Source: Hsuehochloa calcarea
Lineage: Eukaryota > Streptophyta > Magnoliopsida > Poales > Poaceae
Direction: 5' to 3'
DNA: 64,000 nt
Assembly (NCBI GenBank): GCA_036346395.1
Contig: CM070606.1
Span: 17,532,915 to 17,596,914, forward strand
Shown: positions 33,674 to 44,541 of the stretch, piece by piece
How the letters are laid out: each line of letters starts with the position of its first letter
How positions within the stretch are numbered: the first letter of the stretch is position 1
Program-made: the position numbers and the translations under genes
The notes under the pieces: model-generated
The model's database searches: none
Told to the model about the DNA's origin: nothing
The model's input: the letters and a program-made list of their open reading frames with translations, nothing else

Positions 33674-35256
33674 TGTTGAAAATATGCCCTAGAGGCAATC
33701 ATTGAGATGATGATATTTCATTATGTTCATGTTTTTGATAATATGTTATCGTGTTCCTTGAATGAATCATCAGTTATAGATCAATAAGTATGTGACTTAT
33801 TGGTGGAGCTCTTTAACTTATATGATGTCATTATAAATGTATCCCTGGTCGGATGTTACTGGTCGGAACACCAGTGACTCTACGATCAGCACATATATTG
33901 ATTGATGACCATATTTCACCGGTCATGAATATGGGGATATCGAATCAATAATGTGAGCACATGTTAGAGAACATGGGGTTGGATAGACCCATCATTGAGA
34001 CACTATTGAGATTGTTATGAATTTTTGTGTCATTAGTTGGTCTCAAGTAATGATGATGTATAATCCTTAGACCTGAGATCAGCATGGTTCCCTACATGTG
34101 TAATAGCACTCTTAGGGGTTGTCAAACGCTACTCGTAACTAGGTAGTTATAAAGGTAGCTTTCGGGTATGCTATGAAACATACGGAGGGATGTGACTAGT
34201 CGAGATGGGATTTGCCCCTCCTTACATAATAGGAGAGATGTCTCTGGGCCCCTCGTGGTGATCGGATAAAGAAAGTACATGGTCATGCCACTAGTGGTCG
34301 AAGTGTCGACCACATGAAGTTATCCGACACTCGATCGAGAAAGTATTGAACAGTCCATGGATGACACTTCATCTCACCTGGAGTTCAACCAGATATCGTG
34401 AGACAAAAGGAGAATGCATGAGTAGGTTGCTTAGTTCGATCAGTTACAGACCAGTCGTATGGAGATACATGCTGGTCGTAGACTGGTCGAAAGTAATCGC
34501 AGAATTGTAAGGACCTGTTCGTAAGGAGTTACGAACTAATCGTAAGTGATGAGGACCTGATCATAGATCATATTACATTAAGGTTCGTCCGATATATTCT
34601 ATGTGTATTTGGGAATCGTTATGTGCTGCTAGGTACCGCTAACGACTAGTGGTCGAAAAAGAGTTTCCGAGTCATAACCGATTACACATGAACCTGTGGG
34701 GTTGCACACTTAAAGGGCAAGGATCTGGTTTGGATGGTGATCCGAATTCGTATAGGCCACGAGTTCCAAATGGGCCTCAAGTTGGAGACCCATCATGGAT
34801 GCCTATATAAAGAGGGGCGGTGGCATGGGATGAAGGAGGAGAAGATGATCTTTGGAAGAACTCCCGAAACCCTAATAGCCATGCCTTCTCAACCACGTTG
34901 CCGGTGCTAGTACTCCAGTGCGTGGTGATCCTGCCCGTACGTGTGGATACCTCGGAGGTGTTGTTGCGAAGCATCAGCACTGGGACGATCCGCAACTCGT
35001 GACGTTCATCGAAGTCGGAGAAGTCACGCGGTGAGTACGACCACTCGGAGGAATAGACGCGCGACGAGTATGACCACTCGAAGGAGGAGACGCGTCGTGA
35101 GTACGACTACGACTGCATCAACTCGCTACAACGACTCTACTTCCGCTACGAGTCGGCGCGTCTAGCGGTAATCTCGTGATCTATTACTTGCGGTGGTTCC
35201 TTGGTTGCACGGTAATTTTTGTTTGTGCTATAGTAGCCTTGCCGCGTTACCCTTCA
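33674..35256 (+). mobile_element. solo LTR, RIRE1/BARE/Angela-like copia
   Basis: Bounded by TGTTGAAAATATGCCC and ...TTACCCTTCA and flanked by the 5-bp duplication CGTAG (33669-33673 and 35257-35261), it is a 1583-bp solo LTR. The first 25 or so bases match, from memory, the start of the BARE-1, Angela and RIRE1 LTRs. It splits the CACTA transposase between VHIVREIN-CGPVFLR and SMYPFEMF, and removing it with one CGTAG rejoins the frame. No coding content. Confidence 0.88.
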
Positions 35257-35261
35257 CGTAG

Positions 35262-35874
35262 GAATACGGGTCCGCACATATTTATCTCCCTCACAATGTG
35301 AACAATCAAATGGACCATGATATCGAAAAATGACAGAGAAAAATACATCTCAAGATGACATAGAGTCGTTACCACCAAGATGACATAGAGTCGTTACCAC
35401 CTCATCTTGGGAAGCATTTAGTCTTTGGGGATCGATGACCTTCTTAGCAATTGTGTTAAAGAAATAAAACAGCCTCAGGATTGTCTCTCAGACCTTGATC
35501 GACAACATACTTCTAATTGTAACAGGGAGCATCTGTGTCATCAGTACATGATAATTATGAGACTTCATGCCAATTAACTTCAAATCTTCCATCAAAACAT
35601 ATTTCTTCATGTTGGCGGAGTAACCGGATGGAACTTTCACACCATACAAACACTGGTATAGTTTAGTTCTCTCAGCCTTGGACAGATTGTATCAAGTAGG
35701 GGGAAGGTATGTTCGTCCTTTATCGGTCTTTGTCAGTGTTAACTCAGGTTTGATCTCTATATCAACCAAATTAAGCCGTGCGTTGACACCAACCTTTGTT
35801 TTATCATGAATGTTAAGTAAGAGACAAATCAAGTTATCACATACATTCTTCTCTATGTGTATGACGTCGATGCA
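35262..35874 (-). pseudogene. CACTA TNP2-like transposase, middle part
   Basis: Minus-strand frames give CIDVIHIEKNVCDNLICLLL, then NIHDKTKVGVNARLNLVDIE (35886-35692), then VKVPSGYSANMKKYVLMEDL, LKLIGMKSHDYHVLMTQMLP and IVHIVREINMCGPVF down to 35262. CIDVMHIEKNV is one of the best-known TNP2 signatures. The upstream part of the protein lies beyond copia D at 42165. Joining across D needs removal of five extra bases, as expected for a target duplication. Confidence 0.85.
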
Positions 35875-36119
35875 TGTGGATATCATGGGGATATGCTCCA
35901 GATCTTAGGATGATGTGACAATTGGCAATGGCGTTAACGGTTTGTCGTTTCATGTATTTTCGGCAAAGAAACAGTGTTGTCAGGCCATAACTGGTCTGAC
36001 CGGCTTATGTCTGAAATGAATAACGCCACGAATTAGCATATGTCTGATAATAGTGGAAGAGAATAGTCGTAAAGTTTGTTGGCCGTGGATATATGTTCAA
36101 GATGTATTTGTTGTCCATT

Positions 36120-36870
36120 TCAATACTACAGTAAAAACATTTATGCATCGGATAATAATGTTTACCAGCAGAGAACATCTCCGATTCGCGCGATCTTCTC
36201 AGAGATCCAATGAACGAGCTCTTCCAACAAACTCAATTGCTCTTCAACTTCACCTCGGATGTCGTAATTCAACATCGGGAATCACATTACGGGGCGGTGG
36301 TTGCTCCGACTTCTCGGCGTCCCGGATTCGCTCGGCCGCCGCCACCACCACCTTCTGCTTCGGCTTCTCCGGCATCAAGATCTGGTCGGCCAACACGGCG
36401 TCGAGGTCGTCGTTGCGTGTGCACACTAGTATTGGCCCATACGCCTCGGCGACGCGAGCAGAGCCGCGGCGAAGGAGGAGGACGGTCGTCGCGGGAGGCG
36501 GCGAGGGAGGAGGCGAGGTCGGCGGCGAGAGGTCAGGCGAGGATGTGGCGGTGGAGGGGAAGTGGTGGAGGCGGTCGGGATGCGGTAGCGGCTTCCGCCG
36601 TGGTGGTGGTGGCGGAAGACGCGTGTGGCGACGACGAGGTAGACCATGAGGATTGTGGCAGCGGCGGTAGAGAGGAGGAAGAGGGCGAGCGCGACGGCCC
36701 AGACCGGGGTGGAGTCGCTGGGGAGAGAGGACGAAGAGGACGGCGGGCGAGAGGCCACCACCCCGGTCGTCCCCTTGCTACGAACGGGCGAGGGGATGAG
36801 AAGAGGCTGCGTAGGGGATGCAAACTGGCGAACCGGTGCGAGGTGGGGGCTGCGGCTTAGGTACTGGAGT
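36120..36870 (-). pseudogene. captured host-like gene fragment with splice sites, unknown membrane protein
   Basis: On the minus strand 36875-36440 gives a Ser/Pro-rich N-terminal part, then a strong membrane helix (VWAVALALFLLSTAAATILM, VYLVVAT) and a basic His-rich stretch. After an acceptor-like site (ACTAG, about 36424) a frame reads NDDLDAVLADQILMPEKPKQ, KVVAAAERIRDAEKSEQPPP, then after a frame slip GEVEEQLSLLEELVHWISEK and IARIGDVL, followed by a donor-like CTG/GTAAAC (about 36140). The codon use and amphipathic helices look like a real gene. I do not recognise the family. It is a fragment: the 3' part is absent and the frame is broken at about 36260. The retained introns mean that it was taken from DNA, not from spliced mRNA. 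Confidence 0.5.
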
Positions 36871-37070
36871 GGCATATTACGAGTAATTATCCTTAACTCT
36901 TAGGGGTATTTTATTTTGTTGGTCCGCAGCTCCTCTTTTGAAGCAAGGTTCTACCCACTCTCAAAATTTGCACTACAGTCGCTCGCTCCTCCGATTGCTC
37001 CAACTTCAAAAATTTTATGGAGCAACCCTGTTTGGCACAGCTCCACCCACTCCCACAACGAAGCTAGGAG

Positions 37071-37661
37071 TTGGAGCTGTACCAAACAGACCCTAAATAT
37101 GCCAAGCTTAAGGACAGTATTGAGTCTGCTACATGTGCTTCTTGTCCAGCTCTTAAACTTGAAACTGCTTTATATAAGGAGAAATATACTAGAGCCATTA
37201 AGGGTAAAACCTATGAATCATGTTTTAATTTTGAAGAAGAAAATGCTTATCTCAAGGATACCTTAGAAAAATTCTCTAAAGGTAAGAAATAATTAAACAT
37301 GATTCTGGACAAGTCTAAAACCCCTTATAAGAAGCAAGGACTAGGATACAATTATGTCCAAGATAATTCTAAGCCAAAAGTTACTCAAGTATTGGAAAAT
37401 GGGTTAGTTAAATTCAAAACCCTTCCTGTAAAAACTATCTTTAAATCTGCAGGTGTTGCCCAACCATCTGTTAAGTCAAAGGGTGCTTCTCCTAGTGGTA
37501 TCAAGTACCGTTGCACCTATTGCAAAAAGGATGGGTATTTGGTTGAGTTCTGTTGGCGTAGGTTGAAAAATGATGAGAAATATTTTGCTAAAATTTCATC
37601 CAATCAACCTAGAGCTTTTATGAGACATGGTAACATAGAAAAGAAGAAACCTGGTTTATAA
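37071..37661 (+). pseudogene. element D spacer domain (coiled coil with CxxC) and second zinc knuckle
   Basis: The frame 37071-37292 contains SATCASCPALKLETALYKEK and FEEENAYLKDTLEKFSKGKK, homologous to the CxxC coiled-coil region of element C (50440-51250). The next frame 37299-37661 has YRCTYCKKDGYLVEFCWRRL, a variant CCHC-like knuckle in which the fourth ligand spacing is kept but the His is replaced (CX2CKKDGYLVEFC). It corresponds to CTFCKKEGHLVELR in C. Just after, about 37880, WFVDSGCSRHMTGDSRWFTS is the copia protease active site. Confidence 0.75.
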
Positions 37662-38074
37662 CTTGTGTCACATGCTCATCATCATGCTCCTAGACAGAAT
37701 AACTCTCATGTTAGTTTAACCATTGCTCATAACAGAACTTCAAATAAAATCAAGTATAGCATACGCTTTGCATACTACTCATGAGACGTGTCTCAAGATC
37801 TTGGGTTCCTAAGTCGTGTTTAACTAACCCCAGTATCGAGACACATCATTCTTCTGTGCCTTGATTTTCAGGATTTCCGCGGAAAGTGGAAGGACACGTG
37901 GTTTGTCGACTCCGGCTGTTCACGTCACATGACCGGAGACTCAAGATGGTTCACCTCCTTCACGCGGTCGACGGGTGATGATTTCATCACTTTTGGAGAT
38001 GATGGACAAGCTAAGCCATGGAGCTAGATCAGATATTTCAAAGACAAGAACTCACGTGACTACTTCGCCTTGAG

Positions 38075-38722
38075 ATGAGGCCCCTGCTGCATCTTCGTCA
38101 TCAGCAGTACCTGCGGAGGTCGAAGAGATGCTTTCCTCTCCGAGTGCTCCACTTCACGGTCTGGCTCTGTGCGAGGTTTCAGGCGTCTCCGAGAGCTTTC
38201 CATCACCAAGCTGTTAAGCGTATATTCAGGTATTTACACTCTACCCTCCTGTATGGCATTTGGTATTCCTGTTCTTCGGCTTTGTCCATTCGGGGGTTCT
38301 CTGACTCTGATTTTGCGGGCTGTCGGCTAGATAGGAAGAGCACCTCAGCCACTTGTCACTTCCTAGGCACTTCTCTTATCTCGTGGTCTTCTAGGAAGCG
38401 GTCTTCTGTTGCACAATCCACTGTTGAAGCTGAATATGTAGCTACTACTAGTTGTTGTAGTCAGATTTTGTGGATGGTATCTACTCTTAAGGACTATGGG
38501 TTGAATTTTGCTAGTGTTCCTCTTTTCTGTGATAACACTTCTGCCTTTAATATTGCTAAGAACCCTGTGCAACACTCTAGGACCAAGCACATAGACATTC
38601 GCTATCACTTCCTGGAGTCCGAGGCTCAGCTGGATGATATCATCACCAAGCCTTTAGACCCAACTAGGTTGGCCATCTTGAGGAGCGAGTTAGGGGTAAT
38701 TTATCCATATGGGTTGGTTTGA
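38075..38722 (+). pseudogene. element D RNase H (C-terminal polyprotein)
   Basis: The frame runs from a deletion joint into AVKRIFRYLHSTLLYGIWYS, GFSDSDFAGCRLDRKSTSAT, SWSSRKRSSVAQSTVEAEYV, FCDNTSAFNIAKNPVQHSRT and KHIDIRYHFLESEAQLDDII, ending ELGVIYPYGLV at the normal polyprotein end. It degrades the RNA strand during reverse transcription in intact copies. The RNase H part is nearly intact, but a short gap (after FLES) and the loss of integrase and polymerase upstream leave it without a product. Confidence 0.88.
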
Positions 38723-40463
38723 GGGGGAGTTCAATCTTTTCTCATCTTACCTTGTTCTTCTTATCTTTCCTTGTTCTTTTCTGAACTTATTGATCTTTTT
38801 GAACTTTTTAGGTTTTTAGATTTTTCTTGCATCTCATTGTATCATATTGCATTCATATGAAAAATCCAAAAATATGTATTGTAATATAAGATTTTCTGCT
38901 TATCTTTTAAAATTGATGAAGCTTTGCCTATTACCCTTTGAAGCTTGAGTATTTCAATTCTTGCTCAATGTCATGTCTAGCTCTTGGACTTGCTAGAATT
39001 ATCATGCTTTCACATATACATATAAGCCTTTGCTATATGAGCTAGAACTCTAAAACAACTCGAACTAAAAACTACAATTTGTGGATGTTTTACCTAGATG
39101 CGCAATTAGTGCTCCTTTTGCTCTTGAATCTAAAATTGACCATTACTTGAGCTTCTTGTGTTCTTGAGAATCTAAGACTGCTCTTGTGAAATATGAAAAA
39201 TTAAATTTCAAGATTGTCTTATGCTTAAGCTGTGCCAAACTACTCTTACGAGACTGCATGTCAAAGACATGAACTTGGAGATAATTTGATGATCCAGACG
39301 ATCTCATGGGGACTGCTTGTCAGAATTGACATGAACCTCAAGATTTGTCGCCCTAGTAGAAGCTTAGGAAGAGTTTGTGGATGGCTCCTAGTCCAGGATC
39401 TTCTTCACTAAGATATAGTTTTAATCAACTTCTGGTCGAAGCTTAGGATGAGTTTGTGGATGGCTCCTAGTCCAGGATATTGTCACTAAGTTAGACCATT
39501 AGTCAACTTCAATATTCAGTGCAAGTGAAAAATTGTTGAAAAATGGGCGTTTGAGAAATTTGAGTAAAATGATTCAACACAGGACCTGATTGTCTCTTAC
39601 TGTGGTCTTTGTTAGCTTTTTGATCTCACTTTGATATTTTGACATGGTCAGTTTCACTTTAGGATCCCTATTGATGGACTTGCTAAATTTGAAGCTTTGC
39701 TTAAATTGATCAAATTATTGCTTTATTTTGAGCCTTCATGCATAGCTTTGATATATATGTCTTATCATGATCTTGCTAGCGCTGTTAGGCTTGATATGTT
39801 GTTTGTGCAATATTAGAAATGCTAGCTTGTTCTTTTGGGTAATCTCCAAAGATTCTTGTAATCAAAAATTAAAAAAAATACAAAAATGAATCCACTCCAT
39901 TGCACTTCATGCATACTCCTTCTTATGCTTCTTTCTTCATTCTGCATTTGTTATCTCTAGACGAGAAGAAGGCGTGATTCCTTGATGACTCCATGTCAAA
40001 AGGGGAGAAGATATTTTAATGTTGGGGGAGGAGATTTCTCAATGTTGTATAAAGGGGAGAAGATATAAAAATGTTATAAAGGGGGAGAAAATTGGAGAAT
40101 TTAAAATATGAGGATCATAGTGAGGGGGAGCTTTTCAATTGCATTCTTATCGTCTTATTGCTTTTCTGAACTTGAATTGTATTACTTAATCCTCACAATG
40201 ATCATAGGTCAATTGAACAATTGTTCTTTCATATGGACCTTAAGTGAGATTTTTTACTCTTTTATGGAATTTAAAGTTTTCATGCCTTCTTTTGCCTTAT
40301 CTCACTTGCATATGCTATTCTAATGCCAGCTTGGTCATTTTCATTGCTTTCTCTTGCTTATGGACCAAGTTGTGCTTTTATGGGAAAACGAAAGTATTTG
40401 ACTTTTCAAACCTCCAAATTACATTTTCTGGATTATTGCCAATGTGTTCATCAAGGGGGAGAT
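38723..40463 (+). other. 3' noncoding region of element D up to the purine tract
   Basis: No gene. It holds repeated phrases: AGTTTGTGGATGGCTCCTAGTCCAGGAT occurs at about 39371 and 39450, and clusters of GGGGGAGA/AAGGGGAGAA lie between 39997 and 40095. It ends with the purine tract CAAGGGGGAGAT (40452-40463) just before the LTR. The same layout, in reverse, fills 2285-3451. Confidence 0.7.
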
Positions 40464-42164
40464 TGTGGATATCATGGGGACATGCTCCAGATCTTAGGAT
40501 GATGTGATAATTGGCAATGGCGTTAACGGTTTGTCGTTTCACATGTTTTCGCAAAGAAGCAAAGGTTTGTCGAGCCATAACCGTCCGACCGGCAGAGCGG
40601 CGGTCCGACCGCCTTAGCGGCGATGGACCGCCGAGATACCAAAGGTTGTATTTTGAGCTGGGCCAAAAAAAGAGGGTGTAGGCAAGAGAGCAGATTCTAT
40701 GCACTTGGTCCCATAATTTTTGGAGTCTCCAGTCAAAAGTTCTATTGGTCTGAAAATTCTAGTAGGTTTCGGAATTTCAGAGGTTGAAATCGGCTAAGTC
40801 CCAACTGGTGGTCAGACCGGCCCTGGGGGCGGTCTGACCGGTTTTCACTTGGATCATCGGCCTTCGTGGCGGCGATGTTCGGTTGTTAGGTCAAAGTCAT
40901 GAGTTCCAATGCATATGTATTGCATGATGCATGTTTTGACTAACATGGGTCAAGTTGTGAAGAATTTGTTCCCGGATTCAGTTTACTTGTCTATTGTTGT
41001 GCAGGTTGCTTGGTGGTCAACGACGGTCAACGGCGAGGATGATCGGGACTAGGCTTGGAGAGCTGAGATCCAGAACGATCGACGATGCCGGGTGAGATCA
41101 ATGATCTCAAGCGTGGTGCAAGATGGACAAGGGTGACCTATTGGCTAATCCGCGGTGCAAGATGGCGCAAGGTGTAGCTAATTAGGGCAAGAGGAGATAA
41201 AGACGGCGCATTAAAATACGTGCGTATGTGTCCCGTTTATTTTGGGCCTTAACGGGAGCCCAATTGAGTCAAACTTCTAGAAGGTCTAAGCCTCCACTAA
41301 AAATAGGGGAGTGAGGTGGCTGCACCTCCTCTTCGTCTATTTTGCTATTTGAAACCATAATTTGCTTGGGCAGAGCTTTTGTGGAGGCTAGTGTTTTAGA
41401 GAGTTTGATGTGATTTTCGTGCTCTTGGATTGAGTATTGTCCTCCATTGATGGAGTGGATGTAAGCCCATATCATATTAAATTAATCAAAGGAAAGTTTG
41501 ATCAATGTCTTCTCTCTTTGCGTTCTTTCTCTATATTTGATGATTTTTAGTCTTTCTTTGATCCGCGAGTTTTTGATTGAATTCTTCACGTGATCTAGCT
41601 TGTTGTGACATGTGGGAACATATCTAGGATCATCTTGATCATCAATCACCCACGAGCAAGATTTTGGATCTTGTTTTCGTTTTGACTCGGTTTTGAACCC
41701 TTCTTCAATCAAACGGAAAATGATCCTTATTCTTCTAAGAATTATCACAATCTTCGATTGGAATAGGTTCCTGACATCATAGAGAATGTGTGTTCCAATT
41801 TTCATAGAGTTTGGATTTGTAGATCAAAAGTTCCATATATTTGCAACTTCGTCATCGGACTGTTTTGATCTGTTCTTGAGCCGGCGGTCGACCATTAAGG
41901 CCACCGGTCGATCGCCAGTCGGCCGATCGCCATTGACCCAATGTCCGACCGATGATGCATTGAATTGCTTTAGTCTTTGTTGATTGTGTCGTGTTGCTTA
42001 GGGGTTTAAATTTGATTCAATATTAGTCTTCCGCTGTACTGATATATTGATCTTCATAGCTTCCATAGCTACTGGAGTAAAATCCTATTGAATCAATTAT
42101 TTGTGAAAAAGTGAGCGTGCTCCTATTCACCACCCCCCCCTCTAGTCGTCTTTTCGGTCCAACA
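40464..42164 (+). repeat. 3' LTR of element D
   Basis: 1701 bp, TGTGGATATC ... GGTCCAACA. It contains several GGTC(C/G)GACC near-palindromes around 40580-40870 and 41880-41950. It is related to the LTR of fragment F (reverse) and, in its first 150 bases and general layout, to the LTRs of C. Confidence 0.85.
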
Positions 42165-43830
42165 AAGCTGTTGCGAACTTCTAGGTGCTCCCAATTAGGT
42201 AAATCCCAAAATATTGATATCTTCTTCCAGTTGTTCTTCTCATGGGTTCTCGATTTACGTCCCTTTTCGAGCACAACATCTAAATCCTTAACCATATCAT
42301 AGACCTCTTTTCCGCTTAAATGCCTTGGAGCTGAACTGCCCTCCTTTTCCCCGTCAAATTATTTCTTCATCCTGCGGTATCGGTGAGCCCTTCGAAGAAA
42401 CCTACGGTGACGCATGTACACGGTTTTGCGCAAGTGCTTCAGCCACACACTCTTAGTGTCATCTAAGCGGTGAGTACAGGCTTTGTCCCCCTTTTGTATT
42501 CTGGTCTGACAGGTTAGCAAGGATAGAATAATCATTTATGGTGCAGAACAACATGGAGCGTAAAGTGAAGTTCGCTCGTTTGTACGCATCCCATACTTGT
42601 ACCCCTTCAATCCACAGTATTTTTAGATCTTCCATCAATGGTGCTAGGTACATATCAATATCGTTCCCAGATTGCTTCGGCCCTTGAATAAGTATCGACA
42701 GCAAAATATACTTTCGCTTCATACACAACAAAGGAGGAAGGTTATTGATACAGAGAGTCATGGGGCAAGTGCTATACCGGCTGCTCATGTTACCAAAAAG
42801 ATTCATTCCATCTGTACTCAATCCAAACCTTATATTCCTCAATTCCGCACCGAAGCCTGCAAACCTCCTATCGATATTTCTCCACTGGGCGGAATCAACA
42901 GGGTGTCTTAGCTTTCCATTCTTCTTATGCTCATTCGAGTGCCAACACAGTAGTTTTGCCTCCTTTGGGTTCACAAAAACCGCTTCAAACGGGGAATTAC
43001 AGGAAGATATCACATCACCTTAGCAGGAGGTCATTTCTTCACCTCGATTCCCTTGTCGTCATTTGATTGATTCTTATGCTTCTATCGAGGTGCGTTGCAC
43101 ACCGAACATGCATGCATGTTTACGTACTCTTTATGGTAGAGGATACAGTCGTTCGGACATGCATGTATTCTTTTTATTTTTATTCCCAATGGACAAAGAA
43201 CCTAATTGGCTTTGTAGGTGGTTTTGGGCAACTCATTTCCCTCCGGAAGCATGTCCGCTAAGAGACCTAACAGTGCCGTGAAACTCTTGTCGGACCAACC
43301 GTTACTTGCCTTAAATTTTAACAGTTCAGCACGGATGACAACCTTGTGTACTTCAACTTGCAGCATGTGGATAAAGTTTCTCTGAGTCCTCCATCAAGCC
43401 TCGGAATTTAACATACTCTCTCTCATCACAATTCTGTTATGTATCGTGAAGCATCTGATCCAGATTGTCATCGTGCAGCCTATCCGAATCGGAACCACAA
43501 TCGACATCATCTAACGGCATATCGTTGACTTCGTCGACGTTGTCGTTATTACTACATTCATGTATAATCTGCTCTTCACCGTGACTGGTCCAATGTGTAT
43601 ACCCCTTTTTGAAACCCTTCGAATCTAGTGTGTTTCGATCTGCGCTCGGTTCTTAAACACCTTTAGATTCTCGCAGTCAATGCAAGAACAGTACATATAT
43701 TTCACCCCTTATTCAATATATCCTCCTCGATAGCTCTTGTAAACGTGGACACACCATTAATGTACTCTTCGCTCACACGATTCTAAGCATACATCTAGCT
43801 TCGGTCCAACTACGCTACGCATATAACAAT
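42165..43830 (-). pseudogene. CACTA TNP2-like transposase, N-terminal part
   Basis: On the minus strand the protein starts near 43825 with a decayed DRS(W)MY motif and SEEYINGVSTFTRAIEED. It continues through HDDNLDQMLHDT and GLMEDSEKLYP. The clear frame 43013-42459 has HPVDSAQWRNIDRRFAGFGA, ELRNIRFGLSTDGMNLFGNM, KQSGNDIDMYLAPLMEDLKI and FTLRSMLFCTINDYSILANL. It ends with NNWKKISIFWDLPNWEHLEV next to D. TNP2-like proteins are the catalytic transposases of CACTA elements. Stops (for example in the start motif and near 43380-43100) and frame breaks show that this copy is inactive. Confidence 0.85.
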
Positions 43831-44179
43831 TTAGTGTTAAATATTGAATTAATTAATTAGTATATTATATATGATGTAAAGTAGCTATATGTAGTAAGAA
43901 TTAATTAAATTGAATTAAGTAGAAATAGACTATGAATTGTTTAAACCATAAACCCTAAACCATGCTAGATGTAAATAATCTTCTCTCTACATCATGCTAG
44001 ATCTAAACCATCTTCAATTCTTCCTTTACCAAGCTAGATCTAGAATATAATGCAATTAGGAACAAATTACTAACCATAGATAGTCAAGAACAAATAGATC
44101 TACAATCAATCTTCCTAAATCCGTGGTCTCCTTTCACCAAATGGCCTTAAAGCTTCACCTCCTCAAAACAGTAGCCTGT

Positions 44180-44520
44180 GAGAAAAGATCAGAAATTTAA
44201 GACAGATCTGTGAGAGTCGGGTCTGCAATAAGTGAAATTATCACAGACAATTTGTAATACAAACCATCTGTGATGAGTTAATTATTACAGACGGGAAGTA
44301 TCACAAACGGTTTTAAGAAAAAAACTGTCTGTGATATTTTAGAACAGTCTGTGATACTTCATAGACGGTTTTAAACATGAATCGTCTGTGATATTTCCTC
44401 TTCACATACGGTTTATAACGTAGCCAATAACATAGACGGTCGCTAAACTAATTCCGTCTGTGATTGTATTTAATACTGACAGTTTTGGTCAATCGTCTAT
44501 AATGAGGCGTTCAGTATTAG
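44180..44520. repeat. right subterminal repeats of CACTA element G
   Basis: About ten imperfect copies of TCACAGACGGTTT or its complement (CCGTCTGTGATA), several arranged as inverted pairs, e.g. around 44300-44335 and 44365-44395. They match the left subterminal motifs. Confidence 0.85.
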
Positions 44521-44541
44521 CCTTTTTTTACAATAGAATCC

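Larger units (their letters stand above)
35875..42164 (+). mobile_element. copia element D, rearranged, inserted in the CACTA transposase gene
   Basis: The left end is TGTGGATATCATGGGG at 35875 (first about 130 bases of a 5' LTR only). The right end is a complete 1.7-kb 3' LTR (40464-42164). Between them are a foreign GC-rich block with a gene fragment (36007-37080), gag/spacer remnants (37080-37661), a protease scrap (about 37880-38020), RNase H (38170-38720) and a long noncoding 3' region (38721-40463). Integrase and most of the reverse transcriptase are deleted. Flanking 5-mers (ATGCA on the left, AAGCT on the right) do not match well. However, leaving out D plus five bases restores the CACTA frame as VRN-CIDV, so a diverged 5-bp duplication is likely. 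Confidence 0.8.
28123..44538 (-). mobile_element. CACTA (En/Spm-type) DNA transposon G with nested insertions
   Basis: The left end is CACTACTGCAGAAAAGG. The right end is a decayed complement (CCTTTTTTTACAATAGAA). Both are flanked by TCC (28120-28122 and 44539-44541), the 3-bp duplication of this superfamily. Subterminal zones hold many CACAGACGG-type motifs in both orientations (28190-28350 and 44180-44520). The coding strand is minus: a TNP2-like transposase gene (about 43830 to 32672) comes first, then a second gene (about 31600 to 28570). Without the solo LTR (33674-35256) and the copia element D (35875-42164), the element would be about 8.5 kb. Stops in both genes mean that it is not autonomous. 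Confidence 0.87.

Noticed and set aside
36053..36860. Plus-strand frames of 198 and 216 codons
   Set aside because: Products are Arg/Gly-rich and featureless, whereas the minus strand shows a membrane helix and helical segments.
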